From the NCBI GenBank assembly GCA_947501805.1, contig CANMXJ010000007.1:140638-204637 (forward strand): a stretch of 64,000 bases of DNA, read 5' to 3'. Of the stretch, positions 63,542 through 64,000 are shown one piece after another (position 1 is the first letter of the stretch; each line of letters starts with the position of its first letter). Below the pieces are notes generated by a model. It was not told the DNA's origin. It did no database searches and was given only the letters and a program-made list of their open reading frames with translations. Source of the DNA: an uncultured Sulfitobacter sp. (GTDB taxonomy: Bacteria; Pseudomonadota; Alphaproteobacteria; Rhodobacterales; Rhodobacteraceae). A program made the translations under genes and the position numbers.

Positions 63542-64000
63542 GAAGTGACCCGGTATTTTCACCGAGGTTTGACCCACCCTTGTTTATGTCTCGGCGGTCA
63601 TGTTGTGGTCAATGCTTGTGTCTCCTTTCTTGTTTTCTTTGCCGCCTCGGAACTGGCCTTGAAGCGGTAGCTGTCATTGCCGGTTTCCAGGATGTGGCAG
63701 CAGTGTGTGAGCCTGTCGAGAAGCGCGGTGGTCATCTTTGCATCGCCGAAGACCTGGGCCCATTTGGAGAAGCTGAGATTGGTGGTGATAACCACGCTGG
63801 TACGTTCATAGAGTTTGCTCAACAGATGGAAGAGCAGGGCGCCGCCGGATGAACTGAACGGCAAGTAACCGAGTTCATCGAGGATGACCAAGTCGATCTT
63901 GGTCAGCATCTCAGCCATCTTGCCAGCTTTGCCGAGCGCCTTCTCCTGTTCCAGTGCATTGACGAGTTCGACGGTCGAGTAGAAGCGCACCTTGCATCTG
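63526..64000 (-). mobile_element. IS21-type insertion sequence, right part only
   Basis: The istB-like gene and its outer flank lie here. The flank from about 63526 (TGTTGAATTCCGCTGAGAAG) starts with TG and carries two related direct blocks (GTGACCC and TTTGACCC at about 63545 and 63570), as in the multi-repeat ends of IS21 elements. The element runs out of the window, so istA and the other end are not seen. The exact boundary is inferred. Confidence 0.6.
63598..64000 (-). CDS. istB: IS21-family helper ATPase IstB (partial, N-terminus outside window)
   Basis: About 134 C-terminal residues are visible. The frame is open to the window edge, reading [17 protein letters not shown], the Walker B region [19 protein letters not shown], then [22 protein letters not shown] and [22 protein letters not shown]. 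These are classical IstB marks. IstB assists the IstA transposase. No frameshift is seen in the visible part. Confidence 0.93.
   Translation of the reverse strand, partial: RCKVRFYSTVELVNALEQEKALGKAGKMAEMLTKIDLVILDELGYLPFSSSGGALLFHLLSKLYERTSVVITTNLSFSKWAQVFGDAKMTTALLDRLTHCCHILETGNDSYRFKASSEAAKKTRKETQALTTT

Overview
The window reads as chromosome of a marine alphaproteobacterium of the Roseobacter group (Rhodobacteraceae). The main evidence is an intact DMSP lyase DddP carrying every published metal and catalytic residue, a soxB-soxD-soxA-soxG sarcosine oxidase operon, the run yajC-secD-secF-...-ccmABCDG beside serS, a LysM/Hint/DUF6455/DUF1289 gene complement, and perfect FnrL-type boxes (TTGAT-N4-ATCAA). 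This is inference from gene content; no 16S gene is present.

Layout. 1-16.4 kb: a partial acyl-CoA synthetase, tRNA-Leu(UAG), a small Hint protein, nnr (NAD(P)H-hydrate repair), glnB-glnA, a lytic transglycosylase, dddP, a LysM protein, a trans-sulfuration enzyme, an alpha/beta hydrolase-OsmC fusion, an FnrL-marked DUF6455 gene, purB and two small secreted proteins sharing a Cys motif. 16.5-35.9 kb: an isolated fliG, a lipid A-type acyltransferase, acnA, then a minus-strand block (yajC-secDF-tauE-Mth938-ccmABCDG) that joins protein export with cytochrome c maturation, then serS, a TspO-like protein and yfgM-bamB-der. 36-46.7 kb: an RND efflux pair whose permease is unusually long, DUF302, an Atm1-type ABC exporter, a LysM protein, a LOG-family enzyme and rarD. 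46.7-58.2 kb: sodB, the sarcosine oxidase operon with a FosA-like gene inserted in it, ccmI-ruvX-DUF1289, a PhyH-like dioxygenase coupled to a TauE exporter, and dusA.

58.2-64 kb is different: a decaying accessory stretch. It holds remnants of a tyrosine integrase, a ParB-like protein, an SDR and UDP-glucose 6-dehydrogenase, and ends in an IS21-type element at the right edge. Set among the debris are three intact genes (a helix-hairpin-helix protein, an L,D-transpeptidase, a Cys-rich protein of unknown function) and three perfect FnrL boxes. The fourth box of the window precedes the DUF6455 gene at 13.67 kb. Four perfect 10-of-10 matches in 64 kb far exceed the roughly 0.06 expected by chance, so this stretch looks like a low-oxygen regulon segment invaded and eroded by mobile DNA. 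This is the closest thing here to an undescribed system.

Limits: all functions come from reading sequences against remembered family features. No database search, structure prediction or alignment was run.
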